Source: JANQRZ01 sp965215165 (lineage in GTDB: Bacteria; Bacteroidota; Rhodothermia; Rhodothermales; JANQRZ01). From it: DNA of 64,000 bases. Both the position numbers and the translations under genes were made by a program. Shown one piece after another: positions 50,146 through 57,606 of the stretch. The notes below the pieces were generated by a model. It was not told the DNA's origin, did not search any database, and saw only the letters and a program-made list of their open reading frames with translations. Every line of letters begins with the position of its first letter. The first letter of the stretch is position 1. Where the stretch lies: NCBI GenBank assembly GCA_965215165.1, contig CBDCCX010000006.1, positions 2,232,001-2,296,000 on the forward strand, written 5' to 3'.

Positions 50146-50859
50146 CTAGTCCGTCGTCTCCTGCTCGTCGACGGGCTTGTCCGGCTCGCCCCCGCCTGCG
50201 GCGAGGACGTTGTCGATGATGCCGTACTCCTTCGCCTGCTCGGGGCTCATGAAGTTGTCGCGGTCGCTGTCGCGCTCGACTTGCTCGATGGGCTGGCCGG
50301 TGTGCTGGGCGATGATCTCGTTGATCCGCTGCTTGATGAAGAGGATCTCCTTCGCCTGGATCTCGATGTCGGAGGCCTGGCCCTGCGCGCCGCTCGACGG
50401 CTGGTGGATCATGATGCGGCTGTTGGCGAGCGCCGCGCGCTTGCCGGCCGCCCCGCCGAGCAGGAAGATCGACCCCATCGAGGCCGCGAGGCCGACGCAG
50501 ATCGTCGCCACGTCCGGCTTGATGTACTGCATCGTGTCGTAGACGGCCATGCCGCTGTAGACCTGGCCGCCGGGGCTGTTGATGTAGAGGTTGATGTCCT
50601 TGTCGGGGTCCTCGGCCGCGAGGAAGAGGAGCTGCGCCACGGCGAGGTTCGAGGTGGTGTCGTTGACCGGGGTGCCGAAGAGCACGATGCGGTCCTTGAG
50701 CAGGCGGCTGAAGATGTCGTAGGACCGCTCGCCGCGCGTCGTCTGCTCGACCACCATCGGGACGAGGGCGTTGATCGGGGCAGCGTCGGGGCCGCCGGAG
50801 TAGATGCCGCCGGGCGCGGTCGAGATGCCCTTGGCGAAGGTGACGAAGTCGCTAATCAT
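50146..50859 (-). CDS. clpP: ATP-dependent Clp protease proteolytic subunit
   Basis: 237 residues from the ATG at 50859. The serine peptidase core is intact: INSPGGQVYSGMAVYDTMQYI, the nucleophile Ser in ICVGLAASMGSIFLLGGAAGKR, His in RIMIHQPSSGAQGQASDIEIQAKEI and Asp in ERDSDRDNFMSPEQAKEYGIID. It forms tetradecamers that degrade proteins unfolded by ClpX or ClpA. An N-terminal extension of about 40 residues precedes LKDRIVLFGTPV. It lies downstream of trigger factor on the same strand (tig-clpP order); clpX is not in the window. A 246-bp gap with a perfect hairpin (51004-51028) separates them. Confidence 0.95.
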   Translation of the reverse strand: MISDFVTFAKGISTAPGGIYSGGPDAAPINALVPMVVEQTTRGERSYDIFSRLLKDRIVLFGTPVNDTTSNLAVAQLLFLAAEDPDKDINLYINSPGGQVYSGMAVYDTMQYIKPDVATICVGLAASMGSIFLLGGAAGKRAALANSRIMIHQPSSGAQGQASDIEIQAKEILFIKQRINEIIAQHTGQPIEQVERDSDRDNFMSPEQAKEYGIIDNVLAAGGGEPDKPVDEQETTD

Positions 50860-51003
50860 GAAGGCGAGGGGATGAGAGGCGGGGTGCGGGGGTGAAAAAA
50901 GCGGGCGGGAATACCGGAGGTGTCGGGCAGGGTTCCTACCCCCCGCCGCGTTTGCGGTCACTGAGGCTACAGGACTCGTGCCTCTGCTCCTGGCTTCACG
51001 CGG

Positions 51004-51028
51004 CTGTCCCCCTCGTCGAGGGGGACAG
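51004..51028. terminator. Perfect hairpin between tig and clpP
   Basis: CTGTCCCCCTC (51004-51014), loop GTC, GAGGGGGACAG (51018-51028). It starts 78 nt after the trigger factor stop on the minus strand and has no T-run, so it is either a processing or attenuating structure in the tig-clpP transcript or a repeat element. Confidence 0.5.
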
Positions 51029-51105
51029 TTCAGGCCGCGCTTGACCGAAGGGATGCGCGGTCTGAACGGGGGTCGAGACAACACTACCACCTATCGGCCG
51101 GGGCG

Positions 51106-52425
51106 CTACGCCTCTTGAGCTTCGTGCTCGGCCTCGAGCTCCTCCTGCGTCTTCTCGACCACCTCGAAGCGCTTCTCGAGGGCCTCGAAGAGCTTGTTCG
51201 ACAGCACGCGCTGCTGGATGCCCTCGAGGAGCTGCGGCTGCTGCCCGATGAACTGCTTGAGCGCCGCCGTGTCGAACGGCCCGCCGGCGGCCATCCGCTC
51301 GAACTCGGCCTCGAAGTCCGCCTCCTCGAGCTTGATCTCCTCTTCCTCCGTCAGCTTGTCCTGGATCAGCATCCAGCGGACCTGGGCCTCGGCCTGCGGG
51401 CGGCTCGCTTGGCGGAACCCGGCGTAGTCGAAACCCGGAGGCAGCTCGCCCTCGTTCTGCTTCGCGAGGTCCTCGACCATGTTGTTGAGCGCTCCCTCGA
51501 CGAGCGTCTCGGGCACGGCGAAGTCGTGCGCCTCGAGGGCGGCGCGGATCATCTCCTCGCGCATCATCTCGCCGGACATCCGGGTCCACGCCTGCTCCAT
51601 CTCCGAGCGGACGGTGTCGCGGAAGCCCTCGACGGTCTCGACCTGGTCGGCCGTCTGCTCCTTGACGAACGCCTCGTCGAGCGCGGGCAGGTCGCGCGTC
51701 TTGACCTCCTGCACGGTGACGAGGAAGCGGTCCGTGTCGCCGGTCGTCTCGCCGTCCTCGCCCTGGAGCGCGAGGTCGAGCTTGAAGCTGTCGCCGGCTT
51801 TTTTGCCCAGGAGGCCCTCGCGCATCTCGGCGCGGAGGCGCTCGTCGTCCAGCGAGACCTCCTGCCCCTCCTGGCGCTCGCCGATGATGGCGGTGTCGGT
51901 CTCCCTGTCGAGCCGCTGCATGTCGACGACCAGCACGTCGTCCTCGGTGGCGGCGGCGTCGGTCGGGGTGAGGACAGCGTGCCGGCGGAGGCGGCGCCGA
52001 AGCTCGTCCTCGACGTCCTCGTCGGTGATCGGCCGGACTAGGCGGTTGATCTGCACGCCGGAGAGGTCGGCGATCTCGACGGCGGGCCGGACGCCGAAGT
52101 GGACGACGGCGTGGAGGTCCTGGTCGAGGGCGTAGTCGAGCTCGGCCAGGAGCGGCTGCCCGAGCACGTCGCGGTCCGGGTCCTCGGCCACCTCGTCGCG
52201 GTACGCCTCGCCGATGACCTCCTCCACGATCCGGGCGGCGATCTCCTCGCCGTGCATCTTCCGGGCGATCGAGAGCGGGACGTGGCCCGGGCGAAAGCCC
52301 TTGAGGTTCATCTGCTTGCGCTGCGCCTTGAGCGCCTTGGTGATGCGGGGCTCCAGCTCTTCGTGCGAGACCCGGATGTCGAGGTCGAAGTCGACGGGCG
52401 TGCGCTCGGTGATGGTGGCGTCCAT
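51106..52425 (-). CDS. tig: Trigger factor
   Basis: 439 residues. It is a ribosome-associated chaperone of nascent chains. The N-terminal ribosome-binding domain contains the signature loop as NLKGFRPGHVPLSIARKMHGEEI (the family motif is GFRxGxxP). The central PPIase-like domain follows (ATEDDVLVVDMQ...; GKKAGDSFKLDLAL), then a long helical C-terminal domain (about 255-439) ending in a Glu-rich tail (EELEAEHEAQEA). It is the first gene of the tig-clpP pair. Confidence 0.94.
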   Translation of the reverse strand: MDATITERTPVDFDLDIRVSHEELEPRITKALKAQRKQMNLKGFRPGHVPLSIARKMHGEEIAARIVEEVIGEAYRDEVAEDPDRDVLGQPLLAELDYALDQDLHAVVHFGVRPAVEIADLSGVQINRLVRPITDEDVEDELRRRLRRHAVLTPTDAAATEDDVLVVDMQRLDRETDTAIIGERQEGQEVSLDDERLRAEMREGLLGKKAGDSFKLDLALQGEDGETTGDTDRFLVTVQEVKTRDLPALDEAFVKEQTADQVETVEGFRDTVRSEMEQAWTRMSGEMMREEMIRAALEAHDFAVPETLVEGALNNMVEDLAKQNEGELPPGFDYAGFRQASRPQAEAQVRWMLIQDKLTEEEEIKLEEADFEAEFERMAAGGPFDTAALKQFIGQQPQLLEGIQQRVLSNKLFEALEKRFEVVEKTQEELEAEHEAQEA

Positions 52426-52549
52426 GACGGGAGAGGGCGAGTGGTGGGGTAAAAAAGCAACGCGGCCCCGGCGGTCGGGGTCCGCGTCGGGACAGAGGCC
52501 CTCAAGGTAGCACGCGCGGGCCGCGCAGACCGTGAAGGATCACGGCATT

Positions 52550-53962
52550 TCAGCGCGGCCTCGGCCGCGCGCGCGCGCCTCCTTCCGGGGCGAGGGTGAT
52601 CGAGGGGCGAGGAGCAGGCTCCGGCGCCGGGGTAGGCACTGCCGCCGCAGTGGCGAAGCACCGCCCCCACCGCACGACCTCCGAGGTCTCGGCCGAGCGC
52701 CGGGTGCGGTGGCCGGTCCAGTCCAGGCAGACCTCCGGCCCGCCGTCGTCGCGGACGGCCATCGTCGCCCACTGGCCGGGATGCGGCGGGAAGGTGGACG
52801 GGTTGGGGTGGGCCCCCTCGCTGTACGGCCCGCCCTTCGCCGAGCCGGTCTGGTCCAGCGGCGCGGCCTGCAGGACGGGGATCGGTGCGCCGCGCCCGCC
52901 GGTGTAGTCGCTGCTGGTGCCGTCGTCGATGGCGAGCATGTGGGCGTCGCCGGAGACGATCACGAGGTTCTCGATCCCGGCATCGGCGAGGAAGTGGGCG
53001 ATCTCGCGGCGCTCGGCGGCGAAGCCGCCCCAATGGTCGGCCCCGGCGGACGGTGGGGCGATCCACGGGACCGTGCTCACCCAGACGGTGAGGGCGTGGC
53101 GGTCCGCTGCGGCGAGCAGCTCGCGCTTGAACCAGGCCTTCTGCTCGGCCCCCAGCATCGTCCGCGCTCCCTCAACGCCCGGCGGGTCGCGCATTGAGCG
53201 GAGGTCGGTCAGGATGAACCGGACCCGGCCGATGGTGAACGCCTGGTAGACGGCCCCGTCGCTGGAGAGCGGGTAGTGCGGGACCAGCTCGCGGTAGACG
53301 CGCCACGCAGCGGCGCGGCCCGGAGCCGTCCGGTCGCTGTCATTGGGGCCGAAGTCGTGATCGTCCCACACGTAGGCGATGGGGGTGCTTCGGAAGAGCG
53401 CGGCCTGGCGCGGGGCGCGGAGCACGCGGCCGTAGCCCTGGCGGAACGCATCGGGGTGGTCCACGGCGATGTCGAGATAGTGCATGTCCCCGACGTGGAG
53501 CAGGAAGAGCGGGTCCGCCTCGCGGATGGCGTCGAAGACGGGGCGGTTGGAGCCGGTGACGGCGCACCCGGCCACGGCGACCTCGAAGGAGAAGGGGCCG
53601 CGCTCCGGCGTGCGGAACGTGCCTTCCTGAAGGAGGGCTCCGTCGCTCTCGAAGGCGTAGGCATAGCGCGCGCCCGGCCGCAGCCCCTCGACCTGGGCGG
53701 CGACTACGGCTCCACCCGGTGCGACGGCGAAGCCGTCCGAGCGAGCGCCCGGCCCCGCCTCGGACGTGAGGCGCAGGGTGGTGCTGTCGCTGCTCGTCCT
53801 CAGCCCGGCCACCAAGCGCACGGAGGTCGGCGTGAGGGACCCGGACCACGCGAAGGCCGCCGGCGGCTGCACGACGCTGGCCGCGAGGCGCGCGCCGCCG
53901 CCCGGCTCTCGGCAGCCCGCCGAGGCGAGCAGAAGCGCGACGAGGAGCGAACGGGAGAGCAC
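52550..53962 (-). CDS. PhoD-like alkaline phosphatase family lipoprotein
   Basis: 470 residues from the GTG at 53962, which has AGGGGG eight bases upstream and begins a lipoprotein signal (MLSRSLLVALLLASAGC). GTGs at 53971 and 53992 are alternatives, the last overlapping the previous stop as GTGA. A fibronectin-like N-terminal domain (about 35-130) precedes the metallophosphatase: GDMHYLDIA, YVWDDHDFGPNDSDR, VWVSTVPW and VSGDAHMLAID carry the metal ligands of PhoD-type enzymes. It is a tandem paralogue of the next gene upstream, but membrane-anchored and with a Pro/Arg-rich tail. It would release phosphate from esters outside the cytoplasm. Confidence 0.85.
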   Translation of the reverse strand: MLSRSLLVALLLASAGCREPGGGARLAASVVQPPAAFAWSGSLTPTSVRLVAGLRTSSDSTTLRLTSEAGPGARSDGFAVAPGGAVVAAQVEGLRPGARYAYAFESDGALLQEGTFRTPERGPFSFEVAVAGCAVTGSNRPVFDAIREADPLFLLHVGDMHYLDIAVDHPDAFRQGYGRVLRAPRQAALFRSTPIAYVWDDHDFGPNDSDRTAPGRAAAWRVYRELVPHYPLSSDGAVYQAFTIGRVRFILTDLRSMRDPPGVEGARTMLGAEQKAWFKRELLAAADRHALTVWVSTVPWIAPPSAGADHWGGFAAERREIAHFLADAGIENLVIVSGDAHMLAIDDGTSSDYTGGRGAPIPVLQAAPLDQTGSAKGGPYSEGAHPNPSTFPPHPGQWATMAVRDDGGPEVCLDWTGHRTRRSAETSEVVRWGRCFATAAAVPTPAPEPAPRPSITLAPEGGARARPRPR

Positions 53963-53988
53963 GCGCCGCACCCCCTGCGCCGGCCGGG

Positions 53989-55350
53989 TCACTGCCCTAG
54001 GCCGAGGTCTTCGCCCGCCTCCTGGGCCGGCTGGAAGGTCGGCATCTCGAAGCACCGCTCCATCTCCACTAGCGGGCGCGAGCTGGGGCGGTCCCACCGC
54101 GTTTGGTAGCCCGTCCACGCCACGCACACCTCGTCGCCCCCGTCGTCCTCGACCTCCACCAGCACCCACTGACCGTCGTGCGGCGGAAAGAGGCTGAGCG
54201 TCGGGAACTCGCCTTCGCTGTACGGCCCGCCTTTGGTCGAGCCGGCCTGGTCCAGCGGCGCGGCCTGGATGACGGGAATCGGTGCGCCGCCGTCGGTGGC
54301 GTAGTCGCTGTTGGTGCCGTCGTCCATCGCGATCATGTGCGAGTCGCCGGCCATGATGGCGATGTTGGCGATGCCGTGCTCCTTGAGGAAGTTGGCGATC
54401 TCCTCGCGCTCCTCGGCGTAGCCGCCCCAGCTGTCGCTCTCGGGGTTGCGGCGGTAGATCCACGGGACGCTGCTGACCCAGACGATGACCTCGCCGGCTT
54501 GGTGCGCGCGCAGCAGCTCCTGCTTGAACCAGTCTTTCTGTCGGCCCCCCATCATGGTCGGGACGCGCCGGAAGCCGCGACGGTAGGGGCGGCGCGAGGA
54601 GCGCAGGTCGGTCAGGATGAAGCGGATGCGGCCGACGGCGAAGGACTGGAAGATGGGAACGTTGCCGGAGCCGGCTGCGAGCGGATAGTGCGGGATCATC
54701 TCCTGGTAGACCTCACGGGCGGCGTCGCGGCCCGGCGCGCGGCGGTCGCTGTTGTTGGGTCCGAAGTCGTGGTCGTCCCACATGTAGGCCAGCGGCGTAT
54801 CGCGGAAGAGCGCGGCCTGGGCCGGCGAGGCGAGCACCTCGCGGTAGGCGTCGCGGTACACCTCCTCATCCGCCGCCTCGATGTTCTCGTAGTGCATATC
54901 CCCGAGGTGTAGGAAGAACAGGGGCTCCTGGCGGCGGATCACGTCGAAGACCGGCCGGTCGGAGCCGGTGAGGGCGCAGCCCGAGGCGATGAGGCGGAAC
55001 GAGGCCGGGCCGTCGGGGGCCGTGCGGAAGCGCCCCACCCGAAGCGTGTCGAGCGCTCCGTCCACCTCGACCGCGTAGCGGTACGGCGTGTCGGGCTCGA
55101 GCGCGCCGAGCGTGAACGAGACGGTCCGGCTGTCGGGATCGGCGGGCTGGAAGGCCGAGAAGAACGGCTCGTCGAAGGCGTCGCCGGCGGTGAGCGCGAG
55201 GCGGGCGCTGTCGGTGCCCGGCGCGAGGCCCGCCACCACGCGGACCGAGGTCGGCTGAAGCGCGCCCGACCAGACGAACTCGACCGGCGTCTGGGCCGCT
55301 AGCGGCGGGGCGAGGAGGACGGCGAGGAGGGCGAGGGGCCGGCAGGTCAT
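53989..55350 (-). CDS. PhoD-like alkaline phosphatase, secreted
   Basis: 453 residues from the ATG at 55350. Signal peptide MTCRPLALLAVLLAPPLAAQ without lipobox, so periplasmic or secreted. It shares the same layout and motifs as the following gene: GDMHYENIE, YMWDDHDFGPNNSDR, WVSSVPWIYR and MAGDSHMIAMDDGTNSDYATDGGAPIPVIQAAPLDQAGSTKGGPYSEGE. The close similarity and direct adjacency (stop overlapping a possible start of the second) indicate tandem duplication followed by different targeting. Phosphodiesterase or phosphatase activity is expected; the substrate is not known. Confidence 0.87.
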   Translation of the reverse strand: MTCRPLALLAVLLAPPLAAQTPVEFVWSGALQPTSVRVVAGLAPGTDSARLALTAGDAFDEPFFSAFQPADPDSRTVSFTLGALEPDTPYRYAVEVDGALDTLRVGRFRTAPDGPASFRLIASGCALTGSDRPVFDVIRRQEPLFFLHLGDMHYENIEAADEEVYRDAYREVLASPAQAALFRDTPLAYMWDDHDFGPNNSDRRAPGRDAAREVYQEMIPHYPLAAGSGNVPIFQSFAVGRIRFILTDLRSSRRPYRRGFRRVPTMMGGRQKDWFKQELLRAHQAGEVIVWVSSVPWIYRRNPESDSWGGYAEEREEIANFLKEHGIANIAIMAGDSHMIAMDDGTNSDYATDGGAPIPVIQAAPLDQAGSTKGGPYSEGEFPTLSLFPPHDGQWVLVEVEDDGGDEVCVAWTGYQTRWDRPSSRPLVEMERCFEMPTFQPAQEAGEDLGLGQ

Positions 55351-55484
55351 GGAGCGAGAGCGCGTGGAGAGAAGTGGCGGGGAAGGTACACGCACCGGAT
55401 GCGAAGCGCGTGCCGGGAGCGTGTCGGAAAAACGCACCGCCTGCGCGAGCTAGTGCGACCGCCCTGCGTTTTCCCGAGGTCGCC

Positions 55485-55763
55485 TCACGGCGTGTCGCTG
55501 GGCTTCGGCGGGCGGCTGTAGCGGCGGCTCGGGCGGTCACCGGTGGTGCGGCGGACCATCTCCTCGTAGGCCCGCTGGCTCAGCCACCGCTCGCCGTCGG
55601 TGTAGGCGGGCCGGAGGTAGTACGTGCCCAGCCGGTGGAGCGGCGTGCCGTAGACCGCGCAGCGCTCGGTGGCCGGCGTCCCGTCGGAGCGGTGCCACTT
55701 GGCGCGCCGCCACGGGCACTCGGCGAGGGCCTCCCAGAAGGCATCGTCGCGGTCGAGGAGCAT
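55485..55763 (-). CDS. Small hypothetical protein
   Basis: 92 residues, rich in Arg, Trp and Tyr (MLLDRDDAFWEALAECPWRR ... HRLGTYYLRPAYTDGERWLS ...). No family is recognised. It begins 11 bp after the stop of the membrane protein gene at 55775..56086 on the same strand, so the pair are likely co-transcribed, which is the main support for it being real. It has no signal peptide or membrane helix and ends in a Pro/Lys/Ser tail. Confidence 0.55.
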   Translation of the reverse strand: MLLDRDDAFWEALAECPWRRAKWHRSDGTPATERCAVYGTPLHRLGTYYLRPAYTDGERWLSQRAYEEMVRRTTGDRPSRRYSRPPKPSDTP

Positions 55764-55774
55764 AGGGTCTGCGG

Positions 55775-56086
55775 TCAGCCGACGCGGCGGCCCAGCGTCC
55801 GCTCCGCCTCGTCCCCGAACGCGGGGTCGTCCGGATCGTAGAACTCGTCTGGACCGTGAAGCGGCAGCGCGCCGCGCTCGAGCCGCTCGACGCGCGCGGC
55901 GAGCGGCTCGTTGGCCTCGCGGACCACCTCGGCCAGCATCGCCTTGACCTCGCCGACCGTGATGCCCTCGCTAGAGCCGCGTTCGACCTCCAGCCGCTTC
56001 CGCTTGTGCTCCATCACGGTCTTGAATATGGTGATCGGCAGAACGAACGCCAGCGAGAAGACGAGGACGAACTCGAAGAAATCCAT
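55775..56086 (-). CDS. Small single-span membrane protein with helical cytoplasmic tail
   Basis: 103 residues from the ATG at 56086. MDFFEFVLVFSLAFVLPITIF is one N-terminal membrane helix, followed by a basic stretch (KTVMEHKRKRLE) and an amphipathic helix (GEVKAMLAEVVREANEPLAARVERLERGAL) with coiled-coil potential, then an acidic tail. This is the layout of phage-shock PspB-like or small envelope sensor proteins, but sequence similarity to a named family is not clear. It is the first gene of a two-gene unit with 55485..55763. Confidence 0.7.
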   Translation of the reverse strand: MDFFEFVLVFSLAFVLPITIFKTVMEHKRKRLEVERGSSEGITVGEVKAMLAEVVREANEPLAARVERLERGALPLHGPDEFYDPDDPAFGDEAERTLGRRVG

Positions 56087-56251
56087 CGGGCAGCACCGGG
56101 TGAGTGTCGGTCGGGCTACGCCGAGGAGCCGGCCGGAGTTGCGGACCGCGCGCCGGGCCTGTCCCCCGAAAGTAACTTCTCGCAGCCGGCGCGCGGCCTC
56201 CTCCCGCGCCGCCGCCCGCTTCCACCACGCCCTCCTGGTCTCTGACGCTCT

Positions 56252-56764
56252 ATGCCCCGCCTCGTCCTGCTCGCCGCCCTCGCCCTCTTCGCTGCGCCCG
56301 CCGCCCTTTCCCAGGGCACCGTCGATCCGCGCTTCGGCGCGGGCTTCGACGCGCTCCTCTCGGTCGCCAGCGGCAACGTGCTCGACGACGGCTTCGGCCT
56401 CGGCGTCCGGGGCCGCGCCTCGTTCCCGATCAACGCCGACTTCTCGGTCGCCGTCGGGGCCGGGTTCGCGGGCTTCCTGCTCGGCGGGCGCGACGACGCG
56501 ACGTACCTCTTCAATCCCCAGGTCTCGGGCGTGCTCACGCTGCCGCGCTCGCCGCGGTGGGCGCGCTACCTGATCGGCGGGGTCGGCGGCTACTTCCCAC
56601 TCGGCAGCAGCCCGAAGGACGGCGGCCCGGCGCTCCACCTCGGCCTCGGGTGGGTGCGCCCGCTGAGCGAGACTTCGCTCTACGTCGAGATCGACCCGGC
56701 CCTCGTGATCGGCGAGACGCGGACGGCGCTCGTGCTCCCGGCCCGCGTCGGGGTGATCTTTTGA
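56252..56764 (+). CDS. Small outer-membrane beta-barrel-like protein
   Basis: 170 residues. Signal peptide MPRLVLLAALALFAAPAALSQ. The mature part alternates Gly-rich beta strands (FGAGFDALLSVASGNVL, FGLGVRGRASFPINADFSVAVGAGFAGFLLGG, YLIGGVGGYFPL, LHLGLGWVRPLSETSLYVEIDPALVIG) and ends in phenylalanine (ARVGVIF), the typical C-terminal residue of outer-membrane barrels. About eight strands are predicted. No specific family recognised. It is divergent from the small membrane protein gene and upstream of the DUF6364/PIN module. Confidence 0.75.
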   Translation: MPRLVLLAALALFAAPAALSQGTVDPRFGAGFDALLSVASGNVLDDGFGLGVRGRASFPINADFSVAVGAGFAGFLLGGRDDATYLFNPQVSGVLTLPRSPRWARYLIGGVGGYFPLGSSPKDGGPALHLGLGWVRPLSETSLYVEIDPALVIGETRTALVLPARVGVIF

Positions 56765-56794
56765 GTGACGAGCTGCGAACGTCGAATGACGAGT

Positions 56795-56815
56795 GGGCAG
56801 GGACCCTGCCCCTAC
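56795..56815. repeat. REP-like half-element
   Basis: GGGCAGGG (56795-56802), A, CCCTGCCC (56804-56811), then CTAC. It resembles one arm of the GTAGGGGC-bounded palindromes at 13104-13177 and 18246-18278. Confidence 0.55.
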
Positions 56816-56856
56816 GCCTGACGTACACAGACCGCACTGACAGACGTACTACCGCG

Positions 56857-57147
56857 ATGAAAACGAAGCTGACTCTCCGCCTGGACGACGACGTGATCGA
56901 CCACGCAAAGACCTACGCCGCGCAGCGTGGCACGAGCGTCTCGGTCCTCGTCGAGAGCTACTTCCGTCTTCTCGCGTCCTCTGACCCCGGAGGCGACGGC
57001 GCTCCCGACAGGACACTGAGGAATCCAGATGGCTGGCGCGACCAGCTCAGCCCGCGCGTTCGCGAGCTTCTCGGGAGCGCACGCGGGGCAACCCCCGGCG
57101 TTACGGAAGACGATTACCGCGCCTACCTCGCAGAGAAGCACCGATGA
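56857..57147 (+). CDS. DUF6364 antitoxin
   Basis: 96 residues from the ATG at 56857. MKTKLTLRLDDDVIDHAKTY followed by AAQRGTSVSVLVESYFRLL is the ribbon-helix-helix-like motif of DUF6364 antitoxins, which bind their own promoter. The C-terminal part (LSPRVRELLGSARGATPGVTEDDYRAYLAEKHR) is the expected toxin-contact region ending in a YRAYLxEKH motif common in this group. Its stop overlaps the PIN gene start (ATGA at 57144-57147). Confidence 0.88.
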   Translation: MKTKLTLRLDDDVIDHAKTYAAQRGTSVSVLVESYFRLLASSDPGGDGAPDRTLRNPDGWRDQLSPRVRELLGSARGATPGVTEDDYRAYLAEKHR

Positions 57148-57589
57148 CGGAGCGCGCCGGGACGGAGCCTGCCGCCGAGCGCCCACGCATCCTCTTCGAC
57201 ACGAACGTCGTCCTCGACGTACTGCTCGACCGCGAGCCGTGGGTGCGGGAGGCCGCCGCCCTCTTCGAGGCCGTCGCTGACCGTCGTCTCGTCGGCCTCC
57301 TCGCAGGCCATGCCGTGACCACGGTGTACTACGTGTTCCGTGCTGGACGCGATACCGCTGAGGCCCAGGCCGGTGTGGGCCGCCTGCTTGACCTCTTCGA
57401 GGTGGCCCCGGTGGGCCGGAGCTTGCCGGCGCACTCGCCTCCGGCTTCGCCGACTACGAGGACGGCGTAACGCACGAGGCCGCACGAGCCACGCGGTGCG
57501 ACGGCATCGTGACGCGCAACGGGAGGGATTTCGCGGCAGCTTCGCTGCCGATCTACGCCCCCGCCGAACTGCTGGCTGCGCTAGCGTAA
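57144..57589 (+). pseudogene. PIN-domain toxin, frameshifted
   Basis: The first 91 codons read as a VapC-like PIN domain (ILFDTNVVLDVLLDREPWVREAAALFEAV ... GLLAGHAVTTVYYVFRAGR ... LLDLFEVAPVG). In that frame the protein ends at 57470 after unrelated residues. From 57419 the next frame continues the family pattern (ELAGALASGFADYEDGVTHEAA ... CDGIVTRNGRDFAAASLPIYAPAELLAALA) and stops at 57589, so about one base is missing near 57417-57419. The catalytic Asp near the start and the THEAA and TRNGRDF acidic residues are split between frames. Either the toxin is inactive, or the sequence has a one-base error, or programmed frameshifting occurs. The paired antitoxin is intact. Confidence 0.85.
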
Positions 57590-57606
57590 CGCGGCGAGAG
57601 GTCACC

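Noticed and set aside
52550..54463. A single 637-codon minus-strand protein combining a His/Arg-rich N-terminus with PhoD
   Set aside because: The upstream 160 codons lie inside the preceding phosphatase gene in another frame. A GTG with a lipoprotein signal gives the natural start.
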